Of a stretch of 64,000 nt of DNA, positions 24,387 through 33,915 are shown piece by piece; the stretch's first letter is position 1, and the number at the start of each line of letters is the position of its first letter. The position numbers and the translations under genes were made by a program. This stretch comes from a virus. The stretch covers positions 1 to 64,000 of the IMG/VR virus record IMGVR_UViG_3300025073_000036; one strand, written 5' to 3'. The notes under the pieces are model-generated. The model searched no databases. It saw only the letters and a program-made list of their open reading frames with translations, and was not told where the DNA came from.

Positions 24387-26155
24387 TGGTCGAGCCCATC
24401 GAACGGCCGAGCCGCTGGCGGCTCACCTACTGCTTCGAGATCGTGGCCATGTCCGGCGGGGGTCGGGGGGCAAACCGGGTGTGGAACTTCCCGGTCAACC
24501 CCTCACGCACCTTCATGCACACCCGCCCGGCGGTCGAGCTCGTCTACACCAACGGCGGCGTGTCCGTGCATGAGAGCGGTTTCGTGCCCCGCGACGTGCG
24601 GATCTCCGGCTCGATGGGCCTCGAGCGCAAGGCGGGCTGGGCGCTCGAGGACACGAGCGAGCACAACCCCGCGACCGGCATCGTCTACCGCGACGGCAAC
24701 GCGCTCTATGACGAGATGCACAAGGTCTTCGAGTGGTATTGGAAGACCAAACGCTCGCAGGACGCGGCGAACCGCTGGATGCTCGTTTTCCACGACTTCC
24801 GGCGCGACCGGCACTGGGTCATCGTGCCCACCGACATCGAGAGCGACCGGGAGACGCGCAGCCACCGCCTGCACTACCCCTACGAGCTGGCCTTCACCGC
24901 CATCGCTGATTACGACACTTTGGAGCCCGGAGGGATCGCGGGCGTCCTGGCCGCCATCCGCAAGGGCATCGAGCTCATCCAGAACGTGATCGGCACGGTG
25001 ACCGGGTGGATCAAAGACGCGGCCGCCCTCATTCGCGAGATCGACGCCGCCATCAGCGGCCTCGTCAACGCCGTGGTCAACGGCATGAACGAGCTGCGCA
25101 ACGCGCTGACCGACCTCGTCCAGGCCGGCCGCAACTTCCTGAGCCTGCCGCGCCGAACCGCCAGGAACTACCTGGCGGCGCTCGACAACCTCAACGGCGA
25201 GCTGCGCCGTGGTCTCGGTCTGTCGGAGCAGGCGGGCGATCAGGGCGAGCCGTGGTCGCCGACCAACAGCAGCGCGAGCCGCCTGGCCGCCTTCTACAGC
25301 AGCACTCGGCAACTCGAGGCGGCGGTCAACAGTCTGCTCGCCGACCGCAACCTGTGGGCGCCGGACATGCAGGACGCGCGCAACCGGCGCGACCGTCTGG
25401 CCACGGGCGAGGCGGGTCTCACGGCGGCCGAGACGGCCGGGGAAGGCTCGCTCTCACTCGCCGCCAGGGCCATGCCCGGATCGGGCCAGCGCGCGGCCCT
25501 GCGGCGCTTGGAACGCACCCGCGCTCGGCCGGCCTACACCGGCGTGCGAGAGTACGTGGTGCAGCGCGACGACAGCCTGCGGCGGATCGCCGTGCGCGAG
25601 CTCGGCGACGCCTCGTTGTGGGCCGACATCGCCGATCTGAACAACCTGCGGCCGCCCTACGTGAGCCGGGCCGCCCTGCCCGGTACGGTCATGCCCGGGC
25701 GCTCGATCCTGCTGCCCACCCTCGACCGCCCGGTGGGGGCCGTGGGGGGCGAGAGCGTCGAGGACATCGAGATCGACGCCCTGGGGGTCAACTGGGAGCT
25801 GACCGACGAGGGGGAGTTTCAGCCGAACGCCGCGCGCAACGGTTGCGACCTCGTGCGCGGCATGCCCTGCTACATCCAGGCCCTCGAAAAGGTCCGTTTC
25901 CGCACCCGCGTGGGGGACAACCCGGTCTTTCCCGACGTGGGCATCCTGGCCCCCGTGGGGCACAAAAACGGCGCCGGCATGGTGCAGGCCGTGGCCTTGA
26001 GCGTCCGGCGCGCGTGCCTGACTGACCCGCGCACGCAAAGCGTGGTAGACCTCGCTGTGAACGACGAGGGAGACGGCGTGACGGTCGAGGTTTCCGTGCA
26101 GCCCAGGGCCATGAGCGGCCCGGTGCTCGTCACCAAGCGGGGGGTGGCGGCGTGA
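24386..26155 (+). CDS. Baseplate protein with LysM domain (gp53-like)
   Basis: This 589-residue protein starts at ATG 24386, overlapping the preceding stop by one base. The N-terminal 180 residues form a beta-rich tail domain (RTFMHTRPAVELVYTNGG...PRDVRISGSMGLER). A helical middle follows (GVLAAIRKGIELIQNVIGTV). A LysM domain lies at about 390-427 (YVVQRDDSLRRIAVRELGDASLW) and would bind peptidoglycan. The C-terminus is beta-rich and resembles a tube-to-baseplate adaptor. Comparable LysM baseplate proteins join the hub and wedges in large myophages. Confidence 0.7.
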   Translation: MVEPIERPSRWRLTYCFEIVAMSGGGRGANRVWNFPVNPSRTFMHTRPAVELVYTNGGVSVHESGFVPRDVRISGSMGLERKAGWALEDTSEHNPATGIVYRDGNALYDEMHKVFEWYWKTKRSQDAANRWMLVFHDFRRDRHWVIVPTDIESDRETRSHRLHYPYELAFTAIADYDTLEPGGIAGVLAAIRKGIELIQNVIGTVTGWIKDAAALIREIDAAISGLVNAVVNGMNELRNALTDLVQAGRNFLSLPRRTARNYLAALDNLNGELRRGLGLSEQAGDQGEPWSPTNSSASRLAAFYSSTRQLEAAVNSLLADRNLWAPDMQDARNRRDRLATGEAGLTAAETAGEGSLSLAARAMPGSGQRAALRRLERTRARPAYTGVREYVVQRDDSLRRIAVRELGDASLWADIADLNNLRPPYVSRAALPGTVMPGRSILLPTLDRPVGAVGGESVEDIEIDALGVNWELTDEGEFQPNAARNGCDLVRGMPCYIQALEKVRFRTRVGDNPVFPDVGILAPVGHKNGAGMVQAVALSVRRACLTDPRTQSVVDLAVNDEGDGVTVEVSVQPRAMSGPVLVTKRGVAA

Positions 26156-27567
26156 CCATGTTCCGCATCAAAGGCGCGCCCGAATACACGGCCCGGCTCG
26201 TGGCCTACCTCGTGGCCCGAAGCGTGCTCACCGACCTGTCGCCAGGCGATCCGCTCATGCAGGTGTGCGGGGCCGTCGGTTTCGAGCTCGAGGACGTGAG
26301 CCTCGACATCGCGCGCCTGCTCGACTTCTTCAACCTCGACAACGTCCAGGGCGAAGATCTGGACGCCCGGGCGGTCGAGTACCTGCCGGACGGCTTCGGC
26401 CGCCGGGGCGGCCTGCGCTCCAACGGCCGCTTGCGCTGGCGCACACAGAATCCGGTCGCCGTCGAGGTCCCGATCCCGGCCGGTGCCGTGGCCGCCAAAC
26501 CCGGCACGCCGCGCGTGCTCTACGTCACCACCGTGGCCGGCCGTATCCCGGTCGGCTCGACGCAGAGCGAGCGGGCGGACGGCACCCCCGGCGACATTCC
26601 GGCCTTGGCCGTGGAGTACGGCGAGAGCGGCGACGCCGACGTGGACGAGGTCTCGGTCATCGTCACCCCGGTCCCGAACGCCGTGCGCGTGCACAACCCG
26701 GTTCCGTTCCGAGACGGGCGGGCGGCGGAGAGCGACGACGACTTCCGCGCCCGCATCCGGGCCGAGACGCGCTCGCTCTCGCGCTGCACACCCGAGGCCT
26801 TGCGCACCCGCGTCCTGCAGGCCGAGGCCGACGGCCGGCGCGTGCGGGTGGCGGCCGTGTGGGAGGACCCGATCAATCGGGGCAACGTCACGATCTTCAT
26901 CGACGACGGGGCCGGCACGGTGAGCGAGACCGCGCAGGCCCCGGCCGAGGCCCTGACAGATCCGGTCAACGGCGCCGTGGGGGGCGAGCAGGAGTTCTAT
27001 CTGCGCCACCGCCCGGTCAAGGGCGCGGTCACCCTGCAGCACATCCCCACCGCCGGGCCGCTGCGTGTGCTCGTGGCCGGCGTGGATTACGTCTTCCTGC
27101 CCTCGCGCGGGTACGTCTGGCTTCACCCCGACGTGTTCCCGACCGGCCTGGCCGCCGGTGAGGGACTGGTGGCGCAGCCGTACACGCATTACACCGGCCT
27201 CGTGCGCGAGGCGCAGCGTCTCGTCGAGGGCGATCCAAACGACGCCCGCAACTTCCCGACCTGGCGCGCCGCCGGCATCGTCACCGCCGTCCTGCCGCCG
27301 CTCGTGGTCCAGGGCATCGTGCGCGCCCACATCGTCGTCGACACCGACGCCGACCGGGACGCCGTGCGGGCCGAGGTGCGCCGCCGGATCGGCAGCTACT
27401 ACAACGGCCTGGGCATCGGCGCGCCGTGGATCGAGGCCGAGGCCATCGAACGCGCGATGGCCGTGGCGGGCATGGTCGACATCACATTCGAGGCCCCGGC
27501 CGGCAACGTGCCCGTGGCTTACAATCAGGTGCATCGCATTTCCAGCGGCAACCTGACGGTCCTGTGA
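26152..27567 (+). CDS. Baseplate wedge protein (gpJ/gp6-like)
   Basis: This 471-residue protein overlaps the preceding stop by 4 bases. It carries the baseplate J pattern: a beta region with VEVPIPAGAVAAKPGTPRVLYVTT, the acidic SDDDFRARIRAETRSLSRCTPEALRTRVL helix where the family has D.EYR.R, and a late VRAEVRRRIGSYYNGLGIGAPW helix before the C-terminal NQVHRISSGNLTVL. This protein forms the ring of wedges around the hub and controls sheath contraction. Confidence 0.8.
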   Translation: MTMFRIKGAPEYTARLVAYLVARSVLTDLSPGDPLMQVCGAVGFELEDVSLDIARLLDFFNLDNVQGEDLDARAVEYLPDGFGRRGGLRSNGRLRWRTQNPVAVEVPIPAGAVAAKPGTPRVLYVTTVAGRIPVGSTQSERADGTPGDIPALAVEYGESGDADVDEVSVIVTPVPNAVRVHNPVPFRDGRAAESDDDFRARIRAETRSLSRCTPEALRTRVLQAEADGRRVRVAAVWEDPINRGNVTIFIDDGAGTVSETAQAPAEALTDPVNGAVGGEQEFYLRHRPVKGAVTLQHIPTAGPLRVLVAGVDYVFLPSRGYVWLHPDVFPTGLAAGEGLVAQPYTHYTGLVREAQRLVEGDPNDARNFPTWRAAGIVTAVLPPLVVQGIVRAHIVVDTDADRDAVRAEVRRRIGSYYNGLGIGAPWIEAEAIERAMAVAGMVDITFEAPAGNVPVAYNQVHRISSGNLTVL

Positions 27568-27577
27568 GGCGGGGAAC

Positions 27578-28021
27578 ATGGCGAAACCGACGGCCATCAC
27601 CAGCGGCGTGCAGACCTTCCCGGCGACACTGCCGCGCACCGTGCAGCTCGACGGCAGCTCTTCGACCGCACAGAGCGGGCGCACCATTGCCGCCTACCTG
27701 TGGACCGTCATCGAGGTGCCGGAGGGAAGCGCGGCGGTGCTCTCCGGGGCCACGACGGCAACGCCCACCATCACGCTCGACAAGGCCGGCACGTACCTGT
27801 TTGTCCTGCGCGTGACCGACAGCGAGGGCGAGGTCTCCGACACGGACGTGCGCACCATGCCCGCGTCGGCCTACGCCGCGTTGCAGGTGCCCACCGCCCG
27901 CATGGGGTTTCTCATCCCGGCCTGGCAGCAGCGGTTTTGCAGCCGGCAGATTCAAGGCAACTGGCACGCGCTCGAGGCCAAGATCCTCGAGATCGAAGGC
28001 CGACTCGACGCGCTGGAGTAA
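27578..28021 (+). CDS. Small protein with a PKD/Ig-like domain
   Basis: This 147-residue protein has one PKD-like domain at about residues 18-95: LDGSSSTAQSG..IAAYLWTVIEVPEGS, and DKAGTYLFVLRVTDSEGEVSD with the typical G.Y.F.L.V.D.EG strand. Such domains on phage tails bind carbohydrate or other surface polymers. A helical C-terminus (WHALEAKILEIEGRLDALE) could trimerise. It lies among baseplate and fibre genes. Confidence 0.65.
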   Translation: MAKPTAITSGVQTFPATLPRTVQLDGSSSTAQSGRTIAAYLWTVIEVPEGSAAVLSGATTATPTITLDKAGTYLFVLRVTDSEGEVSDTDVRTMPASAYAALQVPTARMGFLIPAWQQRFCSRQIQGNWHALEAKILEIEGRLDALE

Positions 28022-28027
28022 GGCGGC

Positions 28028-28996
28028 ATGCAGCACGCTCTTTTCGTCAAGAACGGGTCGGGCGCCGGCATCGGCGGGCTCGCGCCGACGTGGGAGGCCT
28101 GGGTGGGCATCGGGGGCGCCACGAGCGTCACTGAGCCGACCGTGACCGCCAGCAGCACCGTCCCCGGCCTCTACACCTTCGAGGTCAACGCCGTGGGCGT
28201 GCCGATCTTCGGCCGCCTGGACTTCGGCTCGAGCGTCACGGACGTGGCCCAGCGTTGGCGCGAGCTGACCTTCGACCCGGCCGACGGGACGCTCACCTCG
28301 ACCCGAGCGGCGAAGCTCGACGAGATCACGGCCGCGCGCATGGGCCGCCTGGACAACGCAGGGCTCGACAGCCTGACGGCCGGCCGGGCCGCCAACCTCG
28401 ACCAGGTCAACAGCACCCGCATGGGGCTCATCGACGGGCTCACGTCCACGCGCACCGGGAACCTCGACAACATCGGCGGCACGCGCATGACCAACCTCGA
28501 CGGTCTGACACCGACGAGGACGGGCCACCTCGACCTGCTGCCGGCCGTGCCGGACGGTGTGTGGACCTACCCCATGCCGCCGACGCCGTCGGCGGGCACG
28601 ATGGCCGACTGGGTGGCCACGACGGACGAACGGGTGTGGGGTTTCACCATCGAGGGCGCGATACTCGGCGATCTGCTGGTCTCGATGGCCGAGACCGTGG
28701 CCGGGATCTGCGACTGCGTTTGGAACCGGCTCGTGACCGACGCATGGAACCCGAACACCATGGGCTGGGCGGTCAAGGTGCTGATGGGCGTGGCGTCCAA
28801 GCGCAACGTGGCGCTCGTCGGCCCGGACGGGACCGGCTCGCCGACCTACGACGGCGACAAGCTCGTGGCCGGGCGCCTGCGCGTCTACGCCAGCAAGGCG
28901 GACACGCTCACGAACAGCAACCCGATCTTCGAGGTCGCCGTCGGCTCGGCCTACACGGGGGACAACCTGACCACCTTCCGCGTGACCGACCCCTGA
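28028..28996 (+). CDS. Tail fibre-like protein with LD-repeats
   Basis: This 322-residue protein contains about seven repeats of 14-15 residues at roughly 98-180, each with a LD.(L/I)...R.G/A core (KLDEITAARMG, RLDNAGLDSLT, NLDQVNSTRMG, NLDNIGGTRMT, NLDGLTPTRTG). The repeat probably forms a trimeric helical or triple-stranded shaft. The N-terminus is a beta domain, and the C-terminal segment (IFEVAVGSAYTGDNLTTFRVTDP) resembles a receptor-binding or trimer cap. The role as fibre is from composition and position. Confidence 0.6.
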   Translation: MQHALFVKNGSGAGIGGLAPTWEAWVGIGGATSVTEPTVTASSTVPGLYTFEVNAVGVPIFGRLDFGSSVTDVAQRWRELTFDPADGTLTSTRAAKLDEITAARMGRLDNAGLDSLTAGRAANLDQVNSTRMGLIDGLTSTRTGNLDNIGGTRMTNLDGLTPTRTGHLDLLPAVPDGVWTYPMPPTPSAGTMADWVATTDERVWGFTIEGAILGDLLVSMAETVAGICDCVWNRLVTDAWNPNTMGWAVKVLMGVASKRNVALVGPDGTGSPTYDGDKLVAGRLRVYASKADTLTNSNPIFEVAVGSAYTGDNLTTFRVTDP

Positions 28997-29000
28997 GCCC

Positions 29001-29615
29001 GTGAGCCGCCACGTCACCATCGCTTTGTTGACCGGTGGCCTGGCGCTGCCCGGCGGCTACGCCCCGGGCATCCTCACCGACCTCGTCGGCCCCAACGCCC
29101 CGGGCGATCCGGTGCGCCCGGAAGTGCCCGGCTTCGGTGAGGCCTTCGGGGACTTCGAGGGCGGGCCGCCCCAGGTGGCGCCCACGATGCCGCACGCGGT
29201 CGTACCCGACGACGGCGGCGTGCGGCTGGCCATCGACCTCGTGGGGGCCATGCCGGGCGTCTACCTCGTGAGCGTGGGCGGGGTCTCCTGTTTCTCCGGT
29301 GTGCCGGGCCAGGGGCCGCGCATCGCCCCCTTCGGCCCCATCGTCAGCGAACCCATCGGGGAAGAGCCGGTGCCGTACCGCCGTCACGAGCTGCGTTTCA
29401 TCGTGCCCGCCGGCCTGCGCGTCGGGCAGCACGATGTCGTGCTCACGATGCCGAGCGGTCAGCAGTTCACGTTCGGCGAGAACGTGCAGATCGTGCGCCG
29501 CCCGCGCCGCTCTCGTGACTACTCGCTGCGCGCTCTCTTCCCAGCCGGCTCATACGGGGCCGGCCGGGGCCACCTCGACCCGGCGGCCGAACCGATCTTG
29601 GAGCCCGCCGAATGA
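29001..29615 (+). CDS. Structural protein of the fibre region, unknown function
   Basis: This 204-residue protein starts at GTG, five bases after the preceding stop. It begins with a Gly-rich stretch (GGLALPGGYAPGILTDLVGP) and continues with beta strands (GVYLVSVGGVSCFSGVPG, HELRFIVPAGLRVGQHDVVLTMPSGQQFTF) reminiscent of an Ig-like adhesin fold. I do not recognise a family. The tight operon with I-like and fibre genes suggests a tail component. Confidence 0.5.
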   Translation: MSRHVTIALLTGGLALPGGYAPGILTDLVGPNAPGDPVRPEVPGFGEAFGDFEGGPPQVAPTMPHAVVPDDGGVRLAIDLVGAMPGVYLVSVGGVSCFSGVPGQGPRIAPFGPIVSEPIGEEPVPYRRHELRFIVPAGLRVGQHDVVLTMPSGQQFTFGENVQIVRRPRRSRDYSLRALFPAGSYGAGRGHLDPAAEPILEPAE

Positions 29616-30967
29616 GCCAGAACATCAGCCAGCAGAGCACGCAGGGCGGGCAGGCCTGGGTGTACGGCCCTCTGCGGGCGCTGCTCTCCGGCATCGGACA
29701 GGAGCTCACTGAGACGGCCGGCGTCTGGCAGACCCGGCTCGCGCAGGCCTTGCCCCCCGCCGGCCATGCCAATCCCCCGCCGGACGCGCTCTACGCCGTG
29801 GTCGAGACCTGCCACGGCCTGCCAGCCGGCGGCGGGGTACTCGTCATCCGAGGCGAGCGCATCCGATACAGCTCGGTCAACGTGGCCACGGGCGAGCTCG
29901 GCGGCCTCGAGCGCGATCCGTTTGTCACCGAGACCTACCGTCGGGGCGAGGTCGTGGCGCTGCTGCGCGGGTACTCCGACCTCGACCGGGCGCGCGAGGC
30001 GCTGCTCGTCGAGAGCGCGGAGGGGCCGTTCCTGTCGGTCCTGGGCCGCAATTACGGCGTGCCGCGCGTGCTCGACGTGGGCGACGACACCTACCGGCGC
30101 CTGGTGCGCACGCTGGCCTACCAGCCGGGACGCGGCACCCGGGGGGCCATCGACGCCTTTCTGTACGCCGTGCTCTACAACTACGGCCTGACGGGCGCGG
30201 GGAACACCACCGAGAGCGGCACGCTGGTGGCCGCCGCCGGCACCTTCAAGCCCGGGATGCGTCGGCTCATGGTGGACATCGTCACCGACACCAGGACGCG
30301 CCGCACGCGCATCCTGGCCGTCTCCGGCGATGGCAGCACCCTCACGCTCGACCCGGCCGGCTCGCCGCACTGGCAGGCCCACGGGCTCGCCGACGAGGCC
30401 TGCGCCTTTCGTGTCCTGCCCTGGGAAGTGGTCGAGCCCGCGCACCGGGCCTGTACCGTCTGGATTCGCATTCGGGTGGCGCCCCCGACGGGCGAGCTCG
30501 GTTTCGCCTACCTGCAGGGCAACGAGCGCGTCATCCCCGCGCAGCTCGGCGAGATCGCGGTCGCGCACCCGATCCGCCAGGTGCTCGGCGTGTGGCTCGC
30601 CACGGACGCCCGGCGCGAGGGCACGAACTACGCCACGACCAACAACTTCGCCGGCCAGACGATCACGCTCTCGACCCCACTGCCCGGCCTCGTGCCCGTG
30701 CTCGTGGATTACGGCAGCATCTACGAGCCGCCGGAGGCGCCCACGACCGGCATCCCGGGCGACGCGGGGGGGCGGGCCACGGCCGAGCTCCTTTCGGGTG
30801 TGTTCGTGCGCAACCCGGAGCCGGTCATGGTCGACGGCGTGGTCGTGCGTCGCATCGTGCGGTATCCCCTCTATCTCGGTGGGCGCCTGTCGCTGCTCGG
30901 CGCCTTCCTCGACGATCTGACCGTGGCCGGGGTGATCCCTGAGCTGGACGTGAGCCTGTGGACGTAG
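29612..30967 (+). CDS. Tail protein I-like baseplate component
   Basis: This 451-residue protein overlaps the previous stop by 4 bases. The segment DRAREALLVESAEGPFLSVLGRNYGVPR...DDTYRRLVRTLAYQPGRGTRGAIDAFLYAVL at about residues 127-190 matches the usual middle of gpI-like proteins that link the wedge to fibres. The C-terminal half is beta-rich (VVEPAHRACTVWIRIRVAPPTG) and may carry the fibre attachment site. Assignment is from motif plus gene order. Confidence 0.6.
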   Translation: MSQNISQQSTQGGQAWVYGPLRALLSGIGQELTETAGVWQTRLAQALPPAGHANPPPDALYAVVETCHGLPAGGGVLVIRGERIRYSSVNVATGELGGLERDPFVTETYRRGEVVALLRGYSDLDRAREALLVESAEGPFLSVLGRNYGVPRVLDVGDDTYRRLVRTLAYQPGRGTRGAIDAFLYAVLYNYGLTGAGNTTESGTLVAAAGTFKPGMRRLMVDIVTDTRTRRTRILAVSGDGSTLTLDPAGSPHWQAHGLADEACAFRVLPWEVVEPAHRACTVWIRIRVAPPTGELGFAYLQGNERVIPAQLGEIAVAHPIRQVLGVWLATDARREGTNYATTNNFAGQTITLSTPLPGLVPVLVDYGSIYEPPEAPTTGIPGDAGGRATAELLSGVFVRNPEPVMVDGVVVRRIVRYPLYLGGRLSLLGAFLDDLTVAGVIPELDVSLWT

Positions 30968-30977
30968 GAGGTGGCCG

Positions 30978-31451
30978 GTGGCTGAATATTACGAGGCGCT
31001 GGAGAAGATGAAGGCGGGCGAGAAAACGGGGCGTTTCGACATGACGCGCCGCACCGACGACCCGAAGAGCGGGCCGCACGCGGTCGGCTACTGCGCCGGC
31101 TGGCCGGGCGACTGGACGAGCGGCGACGAGGCGCGCGACCGGGCGGCCATCCTGAACGCCTACCGCAGTCTCGAGGCCTACGAGGCATTTTTGCGCCGCG
31201 AGGAACCGCTGCGGGCCAAGTACCACACCGACGGCCACGACAGCGAGGCAGCGGCCGAGGCCTGCCACCGCGCGTTCCGCTTCGACCACGACCTGCACTT
31301 CCACGAAGAGCCGCAGACGTTCCGGCCGTGCGCGGAATGCGGCACACTGACCACCGCGCGCGCAGCCCTCCAGGGCTGCTTTGCGTCCCGATCCGTGCCG
31401 TTGTGTCCGGCGCATCAGGACCGGGCGCAGGCCGAAAAACACCTGCCGTAA
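30978..31451 (+). CDS. Small Cys/His-containing protein, unknown function
   Basis: This 157-residue protein starts at GTG after AGGAGG. It is hydrophilic, with a C-terminal CAECG...C...C zinc-like set (CAECGTLTTARAALQGCFASRSVPLCPAH) and an HHH-poor helical middle. It is placed between the I-like gene and the large fibre. It may be a fibre chaperone, which is only a guess from position. Confidence 0.5.
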   Translation: MAEYYEALEKMKAGEKTGRFDMTRRTDDPKSGPHAVGYCAGWPGDWTSGDEARDRAAILNAYRSLEAYEAFLRREEPLRAKYHTDGHDSEAAAEACHRAFRFDHDLHFHEEPQTFRPCAECGTLTTARAALQGCFASRSVPLCPAHQDRAQAEKHLP

Positions 31452-31470
31452 CAGGCCCGAGGAACTACGC

Positions 31471-33915
31471 ATGAAGCGGCTGATCTTCAAGCTCGACGGC
31501 CAGCGGGTCGACAAGCCCGACGCCAACGCGATCCACGACCTCGTCGTGAGCGAGTTCCGGCGGCACGCGCGCGACCTCGTGGCCGGCACGTCCGTGCTGG
31601 TGGTCAGCGGCTTCACGGTGGCCCGCACCGGGCCGGCGGAGCCGAAACAGGTGCTCGTCAGCCGGGGCGTGGCCATCGTCGGCGAGCTCAAGGGCGACGG
31701 CTCGCTCGAGCTGGGTCAGGTGCTCTCCGAGGGGCCGGCGCAGATCGCGTACAGCTTCATCGGCAAGGACCCGGGCACCTATAGCGTGTGGGTTGGCTTC
31801 CAGTACGTCGAGGGCGACTCGGCCAACCGGGCCTACCTCGTGGACGTGGACGGCGCACAGGCCGAGCGCGTCGACATGACGCAGACTCGCCTCGTGCCCA
31901 CCTGGCAGGTGGTCGCCACCCTCGACGGGGTGGAGGACGATCCCGGGCCGGCCGGGGCCTGGGCGCGGGTCAAGCGCGTCACCTACGACGGCGGCGACCT
32001 CATCGACGCCGACCTCGCAGAAGCGCGCGACCTCGTCTATGAGGGCCAGGGTGGGAGCGACTGGGCACTGCCCGACTTCGACCGCAACAACAACCGCACC
32101 GGCGTGGCGCTCGGCAACCTGCGGGTGTGGGCCTGGGCGGTGATGAAGCGCCTCGAGGAAGTCAACGGCCGGCGCTGGCACAACAAACCGGTGTTCGGCG
32201 AGAACCTGCGCAGCGCGAGCGCGCAGGTGACGATCCGGCACACCGGAGGTGACCCCACGACCGCGCACTTCACGCTCGGCGACGACGGGAACACCAACCG
32301 GGCCGCCTTGACCCTGATGCTGCTGGCCCCGTCGAAAACGGGGGGCGATCCGCGCCTCGACCTGCTCTTCCTGCCCGACGACACCGACGAGCTGGCGGTG
32401 ATCCCCATCGACAGCTCGGCCGGCGGCGTCCAGTGCATCGGGGCCGTCATGCGCCGGAACATCGCAGGCGCGGCCAACCTGCGGCGCACGGTGGGCGACG
32501 GCGACCTCGTCACCACCCTGGGCGGCAGCGGGTACGTGGGCACCTTCGAGGGCCTGACCTTCTCGGCCTCGGCCGGGGCCGGCGTGCTCTTCCGCTCCAA
32601 CAAGGCCGGCGACCGCCTGGTGTTCCGCGACTGCACCTTCGACGGCTCGGCCGCCGGCTCGCTCGTGGCCCTCGTGGCCGTGGACGCCAACGCCCGGATC
32701 ACCTTCGAGCGGTGCAAGTTCGTGGCCCTCTCGACCACAAAGGGCGTGACCTTCGGGGTCAACAGCGAGGCCGTGGCCACCTTCATCGGCTGCGACTTCA
32801 TCGGCGGCAGCCGACAGATCGAGATGCTGGACTCGCCGAGCCCGCAGGTGACGTGTGCGGGCTGCACGTTCGTGGACGGCACCCGGGCGATCTTCGGCGC
32901 CGACGAGGACCGCCTCGTCCTGCACAACTGCTACTTCGAGAACACGATCCCCATCGACACCCCGGGCATGGTCTACCCGGCCGGCAGTGAGGTGGTCGCC
33001 AACGGCGGCACGCTGGCCGGCGGCATCACCTCCGGCCAGGTGATCGAGACCCGGGGGCGGATCATCTTCTTCGGCACCGGCCGATTGAGCGTGCTCTCGC
33101 ACGACGGGACCATCATCAGCGGCAGCCGGGAGGCGGGCGGGGCCGCCGACTTCTCCGGCCGCTACCTGTACGCCACGGGCGACCGAATCGCTTTCACCAC
33201 GAGCTCGCCGGACTCGCTGCGCCTCCATCGTCTCAACCCGGCCTCTCCGGTGGTCGCGCTGCTCGACACGGCCGGCGACGAGCCGGTCGCCTCCATGCTG
33301 CGCATGTACCGCCTGCTGCTCGGCCCCACGACCGGCACGGGGCTCGACCAGTTCAACCGCAACCTGTTGCCCAAGGCCTGGGGCAACATCCGGCGGGTGT
33401 GGGATGAGGACCCGCCCGGCAGCTCGTGGACGGGCACGGGCGACCGGGCGGCCAGTCGCGCCGGCCAGCTCGGCAACGGCTACTACGAGAGCCGCACCGT
33501 GCGAGGCAACGGGACCGCGCTCACCGTGCGCGGCTATTTCATCGACGGCAGCGGCAACCTGCTGGAGTGGACGCAGGCCAACGGGGCCGGGGCCAACAGC
33601 GGCCCGGACTGCATGATCTTCCGCGTCAGCGGTCTCGGCCTGCCGGACAAGAAGTACCTCGTGCATGCCTGGGTCGAGAGCGACCGGACCCCCACCTTCG
33701 ACCCCAGCGCGCGCATGACGACCGACCTGCCGGGTGTGTTCGTGTGGGGCAAGACGAACAACGAGTTCTACGTCGCGATCTTCAACGACGCGGCGGCCGA
33801 CCCGCGCACCACCGACATCCTGACCTGGCTGCAGGCGGCGACCGAGATCCGCGTGCAATTCGCCGTCCTGGCGATCTGCGACGCGGGCACGTTCGTCAAC
33901 GGCGGGGCGGGCTAA
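31471..33915 (+). CDS. Large tail fibre or tailspike with right-handed beta-helix
   Basis: This 814-residue protein starts at ATG 31471 after GAGGAA. A folded N-terminal anchor (residues 1-200) precedes a beta-helix region at about 330-500 in which successive rungs repeat a C-x-F pattern: DCTFDG, RCKFVA, GCDFIG, GCTFVD and NCYFEN at about 20-30 residue spacing. Such stacked rungs form pectate-lyase-like helices used to bind or cut host polysaccharide. The C-terminus is a beta-rich head (EFYVAIFND...IRVQFAVLAICDAG). No catalytic triad is evident. It ends convergently with the leftward operon, overlapping by four bases. Confidence 0.65.
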   Translation: MKRLIFKLDGQRVDKPDANAIHDLVVSEFRRHARDLVAGTSVLVVSGFTVARTGPAEPKQVLVSRGVAIVGELKGDGSLELGQVLSEGPAQIAYSFIGKDPGTYSVWVGFQYVEGDSANRAYLVDVDGAQAERVDMTQTRLVPTWQVVATLDGVEDDPGPAGAWARVKRVTYDGGDLIDADLAEARDLVYEGQGGSDWALPDFDRNNNRTGVALGNLRVWAWAVMKRLEEVNGRRWHNKPVFGENLRSASAQVTIRHTGGDPTTAHFTLGDDGNTNRAALTLMLLAPSKTGGDPRLDLLFLPDDTDELAVIPIDSSAGGVQCIGAVMRRNIAGAANLRRTVGDGDLVTTLGGSGYVGTFEGLTFSASAGAGVLFRSNKAGDRLVFRDCTFDGSAAGSLVALVAVDANARITFERCKFVALSTTKGVTFGVNSEAVATFIGCDFIGGSRQIEMLDSPSPQVTCAGCTFVDGTRAIFGADEDRLVLHNCYFENTIPIDTPGMVYPAGSEVVANGGTLAGGITSGQVIETRGRIIFFGTGRLSVLSHDGTIISGSREAGGAADFSGRYLYATGDRIAFTTSSPDSLRLHRLNPASPVVALLDTAGDEPVASMLRMYRLLLGPTTGTGLDQFNRNLLPKAWGNIRRVWDEDPPGSSWTGTGDRAASRAGQLGNGYYESRTVRGNGTALTVRGYFIDGSGNLLEWTQANGAGANSGPDCMIFRVSGLGLPDKKYLVHAWVESDRTPTFDPSARMTTDLPGVFVWGKTNNEFYVAIFNDAAADPRTTDILTWLQAATEIRVQFAVLAICDAGTFVNGGAG

